From Hymenobacter telluris (lineage in GTDB: Bacteria > Bacteroidota > Bacteroidia > Cytophagales > Hymenobacteraceae): DNA of 64,000 bases. Of the stretch, positions 8,509 to 17,020 are shown piece after piece; the first letter of the stretch is position 1, and each line of letters opens with the position of its first letter. The stretch covers positions 1-64,000 of the forward strand of contig NZ_JAFLQZ010000020.1 of the NCBI RefSeq assembly GCF_017313265.1. The letters run 5' to 3'. The translations under genes and the position numbers were made by a program. The notes under the pieces are model-generated. The model searched no databases. It was not told the DNA's origin and saw nothing but the letters and a program-made list of their open reading frames with translations.

Positions 8509-8937
8509 ATGCCTCGCATCAAGGTAAATCTACCCGAAAATTTTCTGTTCTCTACGGAAATTCATCTGCGCATCACCGACCTTAATTATGGGGCCCACCT
8601 TGGCAATGACTCGCTGCTTGGTATTCTGCACGAAGCGCGGGTGCAGTTCCTGCAACATATTGGTAGCATGGAAGTTGACCGGGCTACGGGCAGAGGGCAT
8701 ATCATGGCTGATGTGGCTATTGAGTACAAGAGTGAAGCCTTTTACGGCGACGTATTGCACATCGACATGGCGGCCAACGACCTGTCCAAGTACGGCTTCG
8801 ACCTGGTGTATCGGGTGCGCAACCAGGAGGGCCGCGACATTGCCCGCGCCAAAACCGGCATGCTTACCTTCGACTACAACACACGCAAGCTGCTGCCGCT
8901 TGCTGAAGAGTACGCCCGGCGGCTGCGCGGCGAATAG
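8509..8937 (+). CDS. Hotdog-fold acyl-CoA thioesterase
   Basis: A 142-residue single-domain protein of the 4-hydroxybenzoyl-CoA thioesterase/FadM-YbgC superfamily, which hydrolyses acyl-CoA thioesters in the cytoplasm. The motif RITDLNYGAHLGND matches the catalytic loop; its more usual form is DxDxxGHxNN. ILHEARVQFL is the core helix. The substrate cannot be told from sequence. The product starts MPRIKVNLPE and is divergent from mnmD with a 128-base shared upstream region. Confidence 0.85.
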   Translation: MPRIKVNLPENFLFSTEIHLRITDLNYGAHLGNDSLLGILHEARVQFLQHIGSMEVDRATGRGHIMADVAIEYKSEAFYGDVLHIDMAANDLSKYGFDLVYRVRNQEGRDIARAKTGMLTFDYNTRKLLPLAEEYARRLRGE

Positions 8938-8949
8938 CTTCTTCTGAAC

Positions 8950-9125
8950 CGCGGATTTTGCAGATTAGTCGGATTGGTCGGATTTTGGTGACGGCTCAAC
9001 GAGTTGAATCATAGTGCATTATACTGCTGGTGAGAAGTTGCTAATCAACGAGGCGTTCTGTTTTTTCTGCAAAAACAAAATCGTCACCGAAATCCGACCA
9101 ATCCGATTAATCTGCAAAATCCGCG
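8950..9125. repeat. Long 44-bp inverted repeat upstream of rlmN
   Basis: The arms at 8950-8993 and 9082-9125 are reverse complements over 44 bases with two mismatches. They contain CGCGGATTTTGCAGATTA and GGATTGGTCGGATTT. The 88-base spacer is AT-richer and non-coding. The right arm ends directly before the -33 box of the rlmN promoter. No transposase is nearby, and it could be a MITE-like or extended-hairpin element. Confidence 0.75.
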
Positions 9126-9126
9126 T

Positions 9127-9161
9127 TTTGGAACCCAACTGCCTCACTCGTTGTATCTTTG
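9127..9161 (+). promoter_or_regulatory. Bacteroidota promoter of rlmN, possibly leaderless
   Basis: TTTG at 9127-9130 and TATCTTTG at 9154-9161 match the -33 and -7 consensus, with a 23-base spacer. The start codon begins five bases after the -7 box, so transcription should begin at or very near the ATG. Confidence 0.65.
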
Positions 9162-9166
9162 CGGCT

Positions 9167-10237
9167 ATGATGATTGACCTGCCCGTAGTTTCCAAGCGCG
9201 ACATCCGCAAACTCACCCCCGACGAGCTGAAAACCTTTATGGTGGAGCACGGCGAAAAGCCGTTCCGGGCCAAGCAGGTAAGCGAGTGGCTGTGGAAAAA
9301 TACGGCCTCTTCGTTCGAGGAGATGAACAATATCTCGCTGGCTACCCGGCAGCTCCTGGCGCAGCACTTCGTGATAAACGGCGTGACGGTGCAGAACAAG
9401 CAGCTCTCCAACGACGGTACCATCAAGTCGGCGTTCAAGCTCTACGACGGCAACGTGGTGGAGGGCGTACTCATCCCGCACGATACGCGCATGACAGCCT
9501 GCATCAGCTCACAGGTGGGCTGCTCGCTCACGTGCAAGTTCTGCGCCACCGGCTACATGGACCGCAAGCGCAACCTCGATGCCGCCGAAATCTACGACCA
9601 GGTAGTGCGCATCAAGGAGCAGTGCGAAGCCGAGTATGGCACGCCGCTCACCAACATCGTGTACATGGGCATGGGCGAGCCGCTGCTCAACTACGCCAAC
9701 GTGGTGAAAAGTATTGAGCGTATTACGGCGCCCGATGGCCTGAACATGGCCCCGCGCCGCATTACGGTGAGCACCGCCGGCATTGCCAAAATGATTAAGA
9801 AACTGGCCGACGACGAAGTGAAGGCCAACCTGGCCCTGAGCCTGCACGCGCCCAACGATGCCAAGCGCAACGAAATCATGCCCATCAACGAAGCCAACTC
9901 CCTGGCCGCGCTGAAGGAAGCCCTGCAATACTACCACCAGAAAACCGGCCGCAAAGTCACCTACGAGTACATCGTATTCGAGAACTTCAACGACACGCTC
10001 CAGGACGCCGAAGAATTGCTCCAGATTTCCAAGTGGCTGCCCTGTAAGGTGAACCTCATCGAGTACAACCCCATCGAAAACGCCGACTACCGCAACACCG
10101 GCGAAGAAAAGCTGCTGGCGTTTCTGAAGTACCTCGCCGACCGGGGTGTGCAAACTAACCTGCGCCGCAGCCGCGGCAAAGACATTGACGCCGCCTGCGG
10201 GCAGCTAGCCGTGAAGGAAAAGCCGCAAGCGGCATAG
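9167..10237 (+). CDS. rlmN: 23S rRNA (adenine-C2) methyltransferase RlmN
   Basis: Radical-SAM enzyme methylating C2 of A2503 in 23S rRNA and A37 in some tRNAs. The 356-residue protein has the cluster motif CSLTCKFC (C119, C123, C126), the GEPL motif (MGMGEPLLN), and the C-terminal catalytic cysteine at about C344 in DIDAACGQL. Both ATGs at 9167 and 9170 are possible starts. The much longer reading from 9014 runs through the inverted repeat and promoter and was rejected. Confidence 0.95.
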   Translation: MMIDLPVVSKRDIRKLTPDELKTFMVEHGEKPFRAKQVSEWLWKNTASSFEEMNNISLATRQLLAQHFVINGVTVQNKQLSNDGTIKSAFKLYDGNVVEGVLIPHDTRMTACISSQVGCSLTCKFCATGYMDRKRNLDAAEIYDQVVRIKEQCEAEYGTPLTNIVYMGMGEPLLNYANVVKSIERITAPDGLNMAPRRITVSTAGIAKMIKKLADDEVKANLALSLHAPNDAKRNEIMPINEANSLAALKEALQYYHQKTGRKVTYEYIVFENFNDTLQDAEELLQISKWLPCKVNLIEYNPIENADYRNTGEEKLLAFLKYLADRGVQTNLRRSRGKDIDAACGQLAVKEKPQAA

Positions 10238-10282
10238 GCGGTGGGCGCGTAGGCCACCAGATACACTATTCGGTTTACGTGC

Positions 10283-10329
10283 GCAGCGCCGCCAACAGCC
10301 TCTGTGCATGAGGTAGTTGGCGGCGCTGC
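10283..10329. terminator. Hairpin terminator between convergent genes
   Basis: A perfect 14-bp stem, GCAGCGCCGCCAAC at 10283-10296 with its complement at 10316-10329, is followed by TTGTTT. It lies between rlmN and the convergent secreted-protein gene and can serve rlmN. Confidence 0.75.
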
Positions 10330-10353
10330 TTGTTTCAGGCAACCCCCATTAAC

Positions 10354-11043
10354 TTATTCGGCTCCGACGGCGGATATTTCCTGTAGGCATTCGCTGGCCA
10401 TCAGCAGACCTACTTTCATGCCGAAACCCCGCAAACGGTCTGCATCAAAGAAGATTTCGGAGCCGTATTGGTTGGTGATTTCAGTGGCGTGTGCCTTCAT
10501 CGTCTGCTGCATGGCTTGTTGCATGAGGGCCTGGCGCTCGGCTTTGGGAATCTGGGCTAGTGGTTTCTGGCTATTGCTCTTTGTTAGCTCGGTGCAGGTT
10601 TCCGACGCAATTTTGGTGAGCAGCGGCTTTTCTGCTTCTGTAATTTTAGTATCGGTCATGCTGGCATTGGCCGGCTGATTGGCCATGCGCATGAAAAGCT
10701 TCACTGCCACGGGGCATTCGCCGGCCAGGCGGCCAGCTACGCGCTGCCCAACACTACGCATCACCTGCGAATAATCAATAGAATTGCTTTTGTAGAGCTT
10801 TTCGGCCTCTTTCTGGCGGGGCTCAAACGCGCGAGTTACAACCTGCTGAAATACAGTTTGGGCGGCGGCCTTATCTAGCTGAGCAAAAGGAGTTTTCTGG
10901 TCCTCCTTTTCCATTTCCCGGCAGACAGTAGCGGTTATTTCATTTTCAAACTTAGCGGCGGCTGGGTTGTCAGGCGTAGTTTGAGCAAAAGAGCAATGCA
11001 GTGGCAACGCCAAGGCAGCGGCAAAAAAGATAGAACGAAGCAT
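10354..11043 (-). CDS. Secreted protein with two Cys-bounded repeats
   Basis: Not a recognised family. A signal peptide (MLRSIFFAAALALPLHCSFA) is followed by two tandem copies of a roughly 85-residue unit. Each copy begins with a cysteine (C41, C150) and ends with a cysteine (C110, C219), exactly 69 residues apart in both. Shared positions include AQLDKA/AQIPKA, FQQVV/MQQAM and the final AGEC/ASEC. The even Cys spacing suggests one disulphide per repeat in the periplasm. The ATG at 11043 is used, because the codon at 11052 is TTG. It is monocistronic and convergent with rlmN. Confidence 0.75.
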   Translation of the reverse strand: MLRSIFFAAALALPLHCSFAQTTPDNPAAAKFENEITATVCREMEKEDQKTPFAQLDKAAAQTVFQQVVTRAFEPRQKEAEKLYKSNSIDYSQVMRSVGQRVAGRLAGECPVAVKLFMRMANQPANASMTDTKITEAEKPLLTKIASETCTELTKSNSQKPLAQIPKAERQALMQQAMQQTMKAHATEITNQYGSEIFFDADRLRGFGMKVGLLMASECLQEISAVGAE

Positions 11044-11247
11044 AAAGCTCAAAACTATATGAAGTACACAGATACCGCTAAAGGTACAGAATGTAACGCA
11101 GCCGCCAAGCCTCTCTTACTGTCTTGTTTTAATTGTGTTATTTATTGATAATCAAGGCTTTATTTAATAGTGGGTTTTGCGCTTTGTTAATGGCTTACCA
11201 GGCAACTTATCGGTTTTGCAGGGAAAGCAATAAGAAGCGCATTGCGC

Positions 11248-12441
11248 TTATCGGCTACCCTTACCGAAACGGTAAACCACGTCTACGTAGATAGGGAAGC
11301 CCACGAAAGCATCTTCTTTAAAGTTGGTGAATGGCAATAAGTAAATACCACCCAAGCCCAAACTGAAACGGCGGCCCGCGTGCCGGGCACCGAACAAGCC
11401 TAAGGTGCCGGGCTCGTCATTGATGAGCAGGAAATTCTCGCTCACCACCGACCAGCCCCGACTGATGCGCCTCTGACCGCCGTAGTGCAGCACGGGCGTC
11501 TTATCGATACCGGTTTTATTGATGGCGTAGCCCAGGCCCACACTCACATTGTTGTCGGCCGAGCCGTACGTGACTATGCCGTAGCCAATACCCGTGCGAA
11601 CAGGCTTAAACTCGGGGTCTAGCTTGGGGAGGCGCGTGTACAGCACGCCCCCACCAACGTGCCATTTCTCGCTCAGCTTAGTCGACAACTTAGGCGTGAC
11701 CAACAGCACTTGGTTGCGGAGCGGCAAAAAAGGCAGGACGGAAACCAGCACGCCCACCGAAAAATTGTTGGTGAAGCCGTAGCTGGCACCATAGAGTCCC
11801 CCGTCGGTCTGTTGGAAATAGCCTTCCCCACGGCGCAGGTTGCGGGCGGTGGGTAGCAGAAACAGGCGGTGACCATTGCCAACATCGAAATGAGTGGTAG
11901 CACGGTGTTGCGGCCGGGGGGCGGGTTCAAGGCGTACAATATCGGCGCGTTCCACCACCACTAAGCCCGAATCGAGGGGGAGTAGCTCTAGTTGAGTACG
12001 GTAGCGGGCCAGCAACTCGCCTTCCACAATGACACCAGAGCGGAGTTCCGCCCGCAGCCAGCGCGAAGTAAGAAACGGCGGCATTCGGGTTTTGGGTGCG
12101 GGCGGTGGCGGCAAGCCAGCCAGCTCCTGCTGCCGGGCTTCAATGGTGGTGCGCACCGTGGCAAACGCCGCCGGCGTAAAAGTGCGCTCCACCGTGCGGC
12201 CGTCGCGGAGCAACGCCCGGAGCTGGATGGTGCTATCCGGCGACAGGTGCTGCTCGAAGCGGGCCTCCACAAAATTATCGGCAGAGTAATACGGAAACAG
12301 GCCGTACGTCGCCTTCTCCTTTTGATCGATAACTGGCCCTACTATCGGGCTAACAGTAAGCAAGCGAACTGCCGGCTGCTGGGCGTGTAGTTGGCTAGCC
12401 GTCAGGCATGAAAACAGCCAAATTGCTATAAGGCGCTGCAT
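11248..12441 (-). CDS. Putative outer-membrane protein, tandem paralog A
   Basis: Not assigned to a named family. A signal peptide precedes a soluble N-terminal half that contains VIDQKEKATYGLFPYYSA and LLRDGRTVERTF. The C-terminal half from about residue 190 has alternating hydrophobic strands and ends YVDVVYRFGKGSR, which resembles an outer-membrane beta-barrel. The neighbouring gene at 12694 encodes a clear paralog of nearly equal length (397 versus 399 residues). A more upstream start at 12537 would place about 32 unrelated residues before the signal peptide, so the ATG at 12441 is used. Function is unknown. Confidence 0.78.
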   Translation of the reverse strand: MQRLIAIWLFSCLTASQLHAQQPAVRLLTVSPIVGPVIDQKEKATYGLFPYYSADNFVEARFEQHLSPDSTIQLRALLRDGRTVERTFTPAAFATVRTTIEARQQELAGLPPPPAPKTRMPPFLTSRWLRAELRSGVIVEGELLARYRTQLELLPLDSGLVVVERADIVRLEPAPRPQHRATTHFDVGNGHRLFLLPTARNLRRGEGYFQQTDGGLYGASYGFTNNFSVGVLVSVLPFLPLRNQVLLVTPKLSTKLSEKWHVGGGVLYTRLPKLDPEFKPVRTGIGYGIVTYGSADNNVSVGLGYAINKTGIDKTPVLHYGGQRRISRGWSVVSENFLLINDEPGTLGLFGARHAGRRFSLGLGGIYLLPFTNFKEDAFVGFPIYVDVVYRFGKGSR

Positions 12442-12693
12442 ATAAACAACATAGTAGAGTAGCTTCCTGTCGGTTATAGCATCTGCCGGCAGGAAATAGA
12501 AGCGGAAAATCAAATCACTAACGTTGGCTTCCCACAAATTATGCGGGCGGTGCTCTGATGCAGAACAGTAGGTTTCGGAGGCGGATGCCGAACCTTAGAA
12601 GTATAGAGAATAACGAATTGCCCGCCTTAAACTGTGTGGTGTGTGGTAAGCCGTTTACTGGCCACAGCGCCTAATGAAATTTGGTTGTAAAGG

Positions 12694-13893
12694 CTAGCGG
12701 CTACCCTTGCCAAACCGGAACGTGAAGTCGATGTACAGCGGGAAAATATAGGAGCTGTACACCCTTGAGCGGGTGTCGAAAAAATCGTCTTCTTCCCTGT
12801 ATAAGAATAGATAGAAAGCGCCCAACCCCAATGAGGTACGCTCCCAGTTGATTTTGGCACCATACAAACCAAAGGCCCCGGAATTGCGGTTGGTTAGGAT
12901 GTAGTTTTCGCTGATGAGCGACACCCGGCGGGAAATGCGAGTTTGCCCGCCCAGCTGAATAACAGGCGAGCGGTTTACGTCGCCGTCGCTAAAGCCGTAG
13001 CCCAGGCCAGCGGTGAAGTTGTTGTCGGCCGAGCCGAATGTGGTATTGCCGTAGAAGACGCCGGCACTCCCCCCAAACCCCCGCAGGTACAGCAGGCCCC
13101 CGCCCGCGTAGAATTTATCGGAAACCTTGGCCGATACTTTGGGCGTGAGGGCAAAAAGCTGCTCATCTAGGCCCAAGCCAGGAATTAGGGAGGCATAGGC
13201 ACCCATCGACAGGTTGTTGGTGAGGCCGTAGTTCAGCCCTACCACAAACACGCTGATATACTGCACCGAGCCTTCGTTGCGGCGTAGGTTGCGGGCGGTA
13301 GGCTGAAAGAACATGCGGTTGCCGTTGCCAATATCAAACCGGTCGGGCTGCCGCCATGACGTTTGAGAAGTTAGCTCTTCGAGGCGAATGATGTTGCGGC
13401 GGCTTACCTGCACCACGCCCAGGTCGGAGGTCAGGAATTCCAGGAGGGTTGGTTGGGTGGCGGTTAGCTCGCCATCGAAAACGGTGCCGGTACGCAGAAA
13501 AACCCGGAAGCGGCGGCCCACCGAATCGGCGGCGGGAGTGCTGGAAGACAGTCGCGCCAGTTCTTGTTGCCGAGTGCTAATGCTGGTGCGTACTGCGGCC
13601 AACTCGGCGGCGGTAAATGGCCGCAGCACCGTGCGGCCGTCGCGGAGCAGAGTGCGTAGCTGCACGGTGCTGTCGGGCGTCAGAAGCCGCACAAAGCGGG
13701 CCTCCACAAAGTTGTTGGCCGAATAATACGGAAACAGGCTATACGTCGCTTTTTCCTGCTGGTCGATGACGTCGCCCACCACTGGGCTTACGATGAACGG
13801 CTTAGTAGCAGGAGTGGTTTGCTGAGCGCTTATGTGGTTGGATACTAAAGTGATAAGCAGCACCAAGCCGCTGGTAACTAGGATTCGGAACAT
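12694..13893 (-). CDS. Putative outer-membrane protein, tandem paralog B
   Basis: The 399-residue paralog of the next gene downstream. It shares PVVGDVIDQQEKATYSLFPY, a FVEARF segment, LLRDGRTV, ARNLRRNEG and the C-terminal RFGKGSR. A signal peptide ends near SAQQ. The N-terminal half may be a periplasmic domain and the C-terminal half a beta-barrel of about 8-10 strands, both inferred from the hydrophobicity pattern. The two genes are separated by 252 bases, so they may have separate promoters. Positions 12442-12693 hold no other recognisable feature. The pair arose by gene duplication. Confidence 0.78.
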   Translation of the reverse strand: MFRILVTSGLVLLITLVSNHISAQQTTPATKPFIVSPVVGDVIDQQEKATYSLFPYYSANNFVEARFVRLLTPDSTVQLRTLLRDGRTVLRPFTAAELAAVRTSISTRQQELARLSSSTPAADSVGRRFRVFLRTGTVFDGELTATQPTLLEFLTSDLGVVQVSRRNIIRLEELTSQTSWRQPDRFDIGNGNRMFFQPTARNLRRNEGSVQYISVFVVGLNYGLTNNLSMGAYASLIPGLGLDEQLFALTPKVSAKVSDKFYAGGGLLYLRGFGGSAGVFYGNTTFGSADNNFTAGLGYGFSDGDVNRSPVIQLGGQTRISRRVSLISENYILTNRNSGAFGLYGAKINWERTSLGLGAFYLFLYREEDDFFDTRSRVYSSYIFPLYIDFTFRFGKGSR

Positions 13894-14044
13894 GGTAGCA
13901 GCAACAATAGGAAGGGTTGTTCAAACCTAGCATTTCGTTGCTCAATACTATATAGCGCCCAGAGAAATTCTTGGTTCAAGCAGGCCTTCTCAACAACATG
14001 TGGTCACCCAAGCCGGACCGTTCCTATCCAGCCGTTTAAGGCTA

Positions 14045-14087
14045 TAAAAATCCCCCCTGCCTCAGCCTTTGCTGAAGCAGGGGGGAT
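14045..14087 (-). terminator. Rho-independent terminator of the YihY gene
   Basis: On the minus strand an 11-bp GC-rich stem extended by five more pairs after one mismatch (14050-14066 with 14071-14087) is followed by a run of five T. It lies 27 bases after the stop of the YihY gene, a canonical position. Confidence 0.88.
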
Positions 14088-14113
14088 GCGGCAACAACTA
14101 CCCGAAACGGAGC

Positions 14114-15082
14114 TTAGCCTTTCCAGCGGCCCTCCGAGCGGGGCCGGCCAGTGGTAATTTCCTCTTTCGACTCTCCCTCGGGCACTTCGCGGGTTTCAAT
14201 GCGTACGGCGTGGGCTTTGGGCTGCACTTTCTGCCCGAAAGCATCGGCAAATTCCTGCGTGAATTCGGCCCCGAAGAAGATAATCAGCGACGAGTAGTTC
14301 ACCCACAGCAGCAGCACAATGGCCGAACCTGCTGCCCCAAAGGCTGAGCCGGGGTTGGACTGCGCGATGTAGAAGGAAATCAGGTACTTGCCTAGCAGAA
14401 ACAGCAAAGCCGTAATAAACGCCCCCACGCCCACGTCGCGCCACCGGATGATGGCGTCGGGCAGGAACCGGTAGATGAGGGCAAACAGCAACGACGTGAT
14501 AAAGAGCGACAAGCTGAAATCAACCAAGCGAATCAGAATCAGCGTGACTTCCGGCAGTAGCCGTTGCAAGTAATCGGTGAATACGCTCAGTACCGTGCTG
14601 ATGACAAAGGAAATAAGCAGCAACAGCGCCACGCTCAGAATCAGGCCAAACGACAAGAGCCGGTCGCGCACAAACTGCCAGATGCCGTTGCGCGGCTTCA
14701 CTTTCAGGTTCCAGATGTCGTTGATGCTTTCCTGAAGCGTGACGAAAAACGTGGTGGCCGCAAAAATCAGCGTGCCTACCCCAATCACAGCTGCCAAGCC
14801 GCTCTTTTGCTGCTTGGTGAATTCGGCAATGGAGTCCTGCAAGAATTTGGCGGAGTCGGCGCCTAGAAAGCCTTTCATCTGCCCATATACTTGTCCGGTT
14901 ACGGCTTCGGCCCCATAGATGGAGCTGGCGGCCGTAATGACGATGATGAGCAGCGGCGGCAGCGAGAAAATAGTGTAGTACGACAAGGCCGCCGAGTGGC
15001 GCAACGAGTTGTTGGACATAAACTCGGTGGCCGTGGTTTTCAACGTGTTAAGGACGTCGGAGAAGCGGTAATGCGTAGCCAT
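14114..15082 (-). CDS. YihY/BrkB family inner-membrane protein
   Basis: A 322-residue integral membrane protein of the YihY/BrkB (formerly 'RNase BN') family with six predicted helices. Family segments include SLRHSAALSYYTIFSLPP near the N-terminus, and QSNPGSAFGAAGSAIVLLLW followed by FFGAEFTQ near the C-terminus. The tail is hydrophilic and charged. The physiological role of the family is unsettled. The start at 15082 begins MATHYRFSD. An extension to 15190 lacks similarity. Confidence 0.9.
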   Translation of the reverse strand: MATHYRFSDVLNTLKTTATEFMSNNSLRHSAALSYYTIFSLPPLLIIVITAASSIYGAEAVTGQVYGQMKGFLGADSAKFLQDSIAEFTKQQKSGLAAVIGVGTLIFAATTFFVTLQESINDIWNLKVKPRNGIWQFVRDRLLSFGLILSVALLLLISFVISTVLSVFTDYLQRLLPEVTLILIRLVDFSLSLFITSLLFALIYRFLPDAIIRWRDVGVGAFITALLFLLGKYLISFYIAQSNPGSAFGAAGSAIVLLLWVNYSSLIIFFGAEFTQEFADAFGQKVQPKAHAVRIETREVPEGESKEEITTGRPRSEGRWKG

Positions 15083-15229
15083 AGTTCGGAGAAAATCAAG
15101 GAAATGCGTTATAGGTAATACGGCCTTATAGCCTATGCGTTGGAAATGAATGGCCAAAACCCGCTCGGCCGCGTAGAGCAAGCCCGACACTTGTTAGGAT
15201 TGGAGCACATTTTTTCTTTGTTTAGCTAT

Positions 15230-16072
15230 ATGCAAATTCCCCCTCTTATGCGCCAGTTCACCGGACTCTGGCCTGCTCTGCTACTGAGTGGCTTGGTCGC
15301 GTGCACCTCTACCACCGATAAGCCCGCCGCCGGCATCGGAACCACCCCGCGGGCCGACAGTATTTCGTCGTATCCGCCAGCGGAAGGCTTCGACAAAGCC
15401 GGCTCCGACGCCCGTGCCCAAGAACTAGCCGACCAAGTGATGCGCCAGATGGGCGGCTACCAAGCGTGGCAGCAGGCCCGGCTACTGGGGTGGGATTTTC
15501 TGGATAACTCGTACCAACTCTGGGACAAGCAAACCGGCGACTTTCACTGGCAGAAAGACAGTCTGGTGGCCAACTACAACCTCACCACCAAGCAGGGCCA
15601 CGCCTACCGCGGCGGCAAGGATATTTCCGAAACCGAAGAAGGCAAGAAGCTCCTCACCCGCATGTACCCTATTTGGGTGAACAACTCGTGGTGGCTGCTC
15701 ATGCCGTTTAAGCTAAAGGATTCGGGCGTGACGCTCACCTACAAAGGCGCGGGCACCCTCATGGACGGCAGCACCCCGGCCGAGGTGCTGAACATGACCT
15801 TCAAGAACGTGGGCGTGACACCCGACAACAAGTACGAAGTGCTGGTCAACCCCAAAACCAACCTGGTGGAGGAGTGGGCCTACTTCCCGAAAGCCACCGA
15901 CGAAAAGCCCGCTTTCCGCCGCCGCTGGGCCGAGTACAAGCAGTACGGCCCGCTCAAGCTCGCCACCGACCGCACCGACGGCAAAGACGGCCGCCGCCTC
16001 GACCACGTGAGCGTGAGTACCACCGTGCCTGCGGGCATCATGGACAGCAAAGTGCCCGTGCAGAAACTGTAG
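15230..16072 (+). CDS. Lipoprotein, DUF6503-like
   Basis: A 280-residue protein with a lipoprotein signal whose lipobox LVAC gives C25, so it should be anchored in the envelope. The mature part has conserved-looking MRQMGGYQAWQQARLLGWDF and WKDS-type segments. From memory this resembles DUF6503 proteins of Bacteroidota, but the assignment is not certain. Starts at 15230 and 15248 are both compatible with the signal peptide. A weak -7-like TTTCTTTG lies at 15213-15220. It is convergent with the DUF3891 gene across a perfect inverted repeat. Confidence 0.72.
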   Translation: MQIPPLMRQFTGLWPALLLSGLVACTSTTDKPAAGIGTTPRADSISSYPPAEGFDKAGSDARAQELADQVMRQMGGYQAWQQARLLGWDFLDNSYQLWDKQTGDFHWQKDSLVANYNLTTKQGHAYRGGKDISETEEGKKLLTRMYPIWVNNSWWLLMPFKLKDSGVTLTYKGAGTLMDGSTPAEVLNMTFKNVGVTPDNKYEVLVNPKTNLVEEWAYFPKATDEKPAFRRRWAEYKQYGPLKLATDRTDGKDGRRLDHVSVSTTVPAGIMDSKVPVQKL

Positions 16073-16073
16073 T

Positions 16074-16168
16074 ATTGTCATTGCGAGTGAAGCGAGGAAT
16101 CTGAGTGTTTGGGTTGAATAGATTACAACCAGAACACTCAGATTCCTCGCTTCACTCGCAATGACAAT
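16074..16168. repeat. Perfect 36-bp inverted repeat between convergent genes
   Basis: The arms at 16074-16109 and 16133-16168 are perfectly complementary over 36 bases with a 23-base spacer. The core is TCATTGCGAGTGAAGCGAGG. It begins two bases after the lipoprotein stop and ends at the last base of the DUF3891 stop codon. It could act as a bidirectional terminator. From memory, TCATTGCGAG-type repeats are widespread intergenic elements in bacteria, including Bacteroidota. Confidence 0.85.
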
Positions 16169-16896
16169 TACTTCTGAAAGTTCCAGGTCAGCGTTTCGAT
16201 GGGGGCTTCGCGCAGGGCGGTGGCTAGCTCGGTATCGTCCCGGAATTGCAACTGGCGCAGCATGCTGGCCTCCACGCTCACCATGAAGCTGGCATCCCGG
16301 AACGGCCACGGCGTGACGGTTACGGGGCCATCTTCGGAGGGGCGCACCACGTCGTAGCGCTGGCTGTCCTGGCCGGTATAGATTTCGAGGGCGCGGCTCA
16401 TTTCGGGCAGCTCGTGACGGCACAAAATCAAGCTGAGCCGGTCGCACCAGTGCATCAGGTCGTAGGCTTGCTGTGCTTCCTGCTTGTTGACTTTCAGTTG
16501 CTTGCGCCACTGGGTTTGGTGGGTTTGCTGCTCGTTGAGGAAGGCGTCGGTGGTTTTGCTGGTGCCGCGCAGGCTTTCGTAGAGCGTACTCAGGTGCATA
16601 CTGGTGAGCAGGCTGCGCCAGCGACCCTGGAACCGCGCCGCGCGCATCAGACTTTCTGCCTGCTCCAACGAAAACTCCTTCATGGTGAAGTTGGCCGGCG
16701 CCCCGGCGGGCGTAAGGCCGTAGTGCCCGTCCCAGCTGCGCTGCTCGTCGTCGTGCTGCGCAATAGCCGACAGCAGCCCCACCCACCGGTCGGAAGGCCC
16801 GAACGGCTGCCAGTGCCACGCCAACTGCGCGGCCAACTGCCCGTGGGCTTGCTGGTAGATGATTTGCCAGCCGTCGGCGGTGTAGTTTACTATCAT
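16168..16896 (-). CDS. DUF3891 family protein
   Basis: A 242-residue cytoplasmic protein with the DUF3891 hallmarks: N-terminal MIVNYTADGWQIIYQQAHG, then a histidine-rich AIAQHDDEQRSWD segment and LMHWCDRLSLILC. The HDD motif and the later His/Asp residues suggest an HD-like all-helical metal-binding fold, which is inference. Its function is unknown. Its stop codon overlaps the outer end of the inverted repeat. Confidence 0.85.
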   Translation of the reverse strand: MIVNYTADGWQIIYQQAHGQLAAQLAWHWQPFGPSDRWVGLLSAIAQHDDEQRSWDGHYGLTPAGAPANFTMKEFSLEQAESLMRAARFQGRWRSLLTSMHLSTLYESLRGTSKTTDAFLNEQQTHQTQWRKQLKVNKQEAQQAYDLMHWCDRLSLILCRHELPEMSRALEIYTGQDSQRYDVVRPSEDGPVTVTPWPFRDASFMVSVEASMLRQLQFRDDTELATALREAPIETLTWNFQK

Positions 16897-16965
16897 GCGG
16901 TGCGTAATAACAAAGGTTTTTTAGAGGAACGCGCCAATGTCACGCAGGTTTTCCGGTAGCTGTAA

Positions 16966-16996
16966 ACAAAAACGCCCCTCCGGACTGGTGGGGCGT
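16966..16996 (-). terminator. Terminator of the threonine dehydrogenase operon
   Basis: On the minus strand ACGCCCC and GGGGCGT (16972-16978 with 16990-16996) form a 7-bp stem with an 11-base loop. It is followed by a T-rich tail, 25 bases past the stop of the small membrane protein. Confidence 0.75.
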
Positions 16997-17020
16997 GCGA
17001 CTACCTATACTACTTGTATA

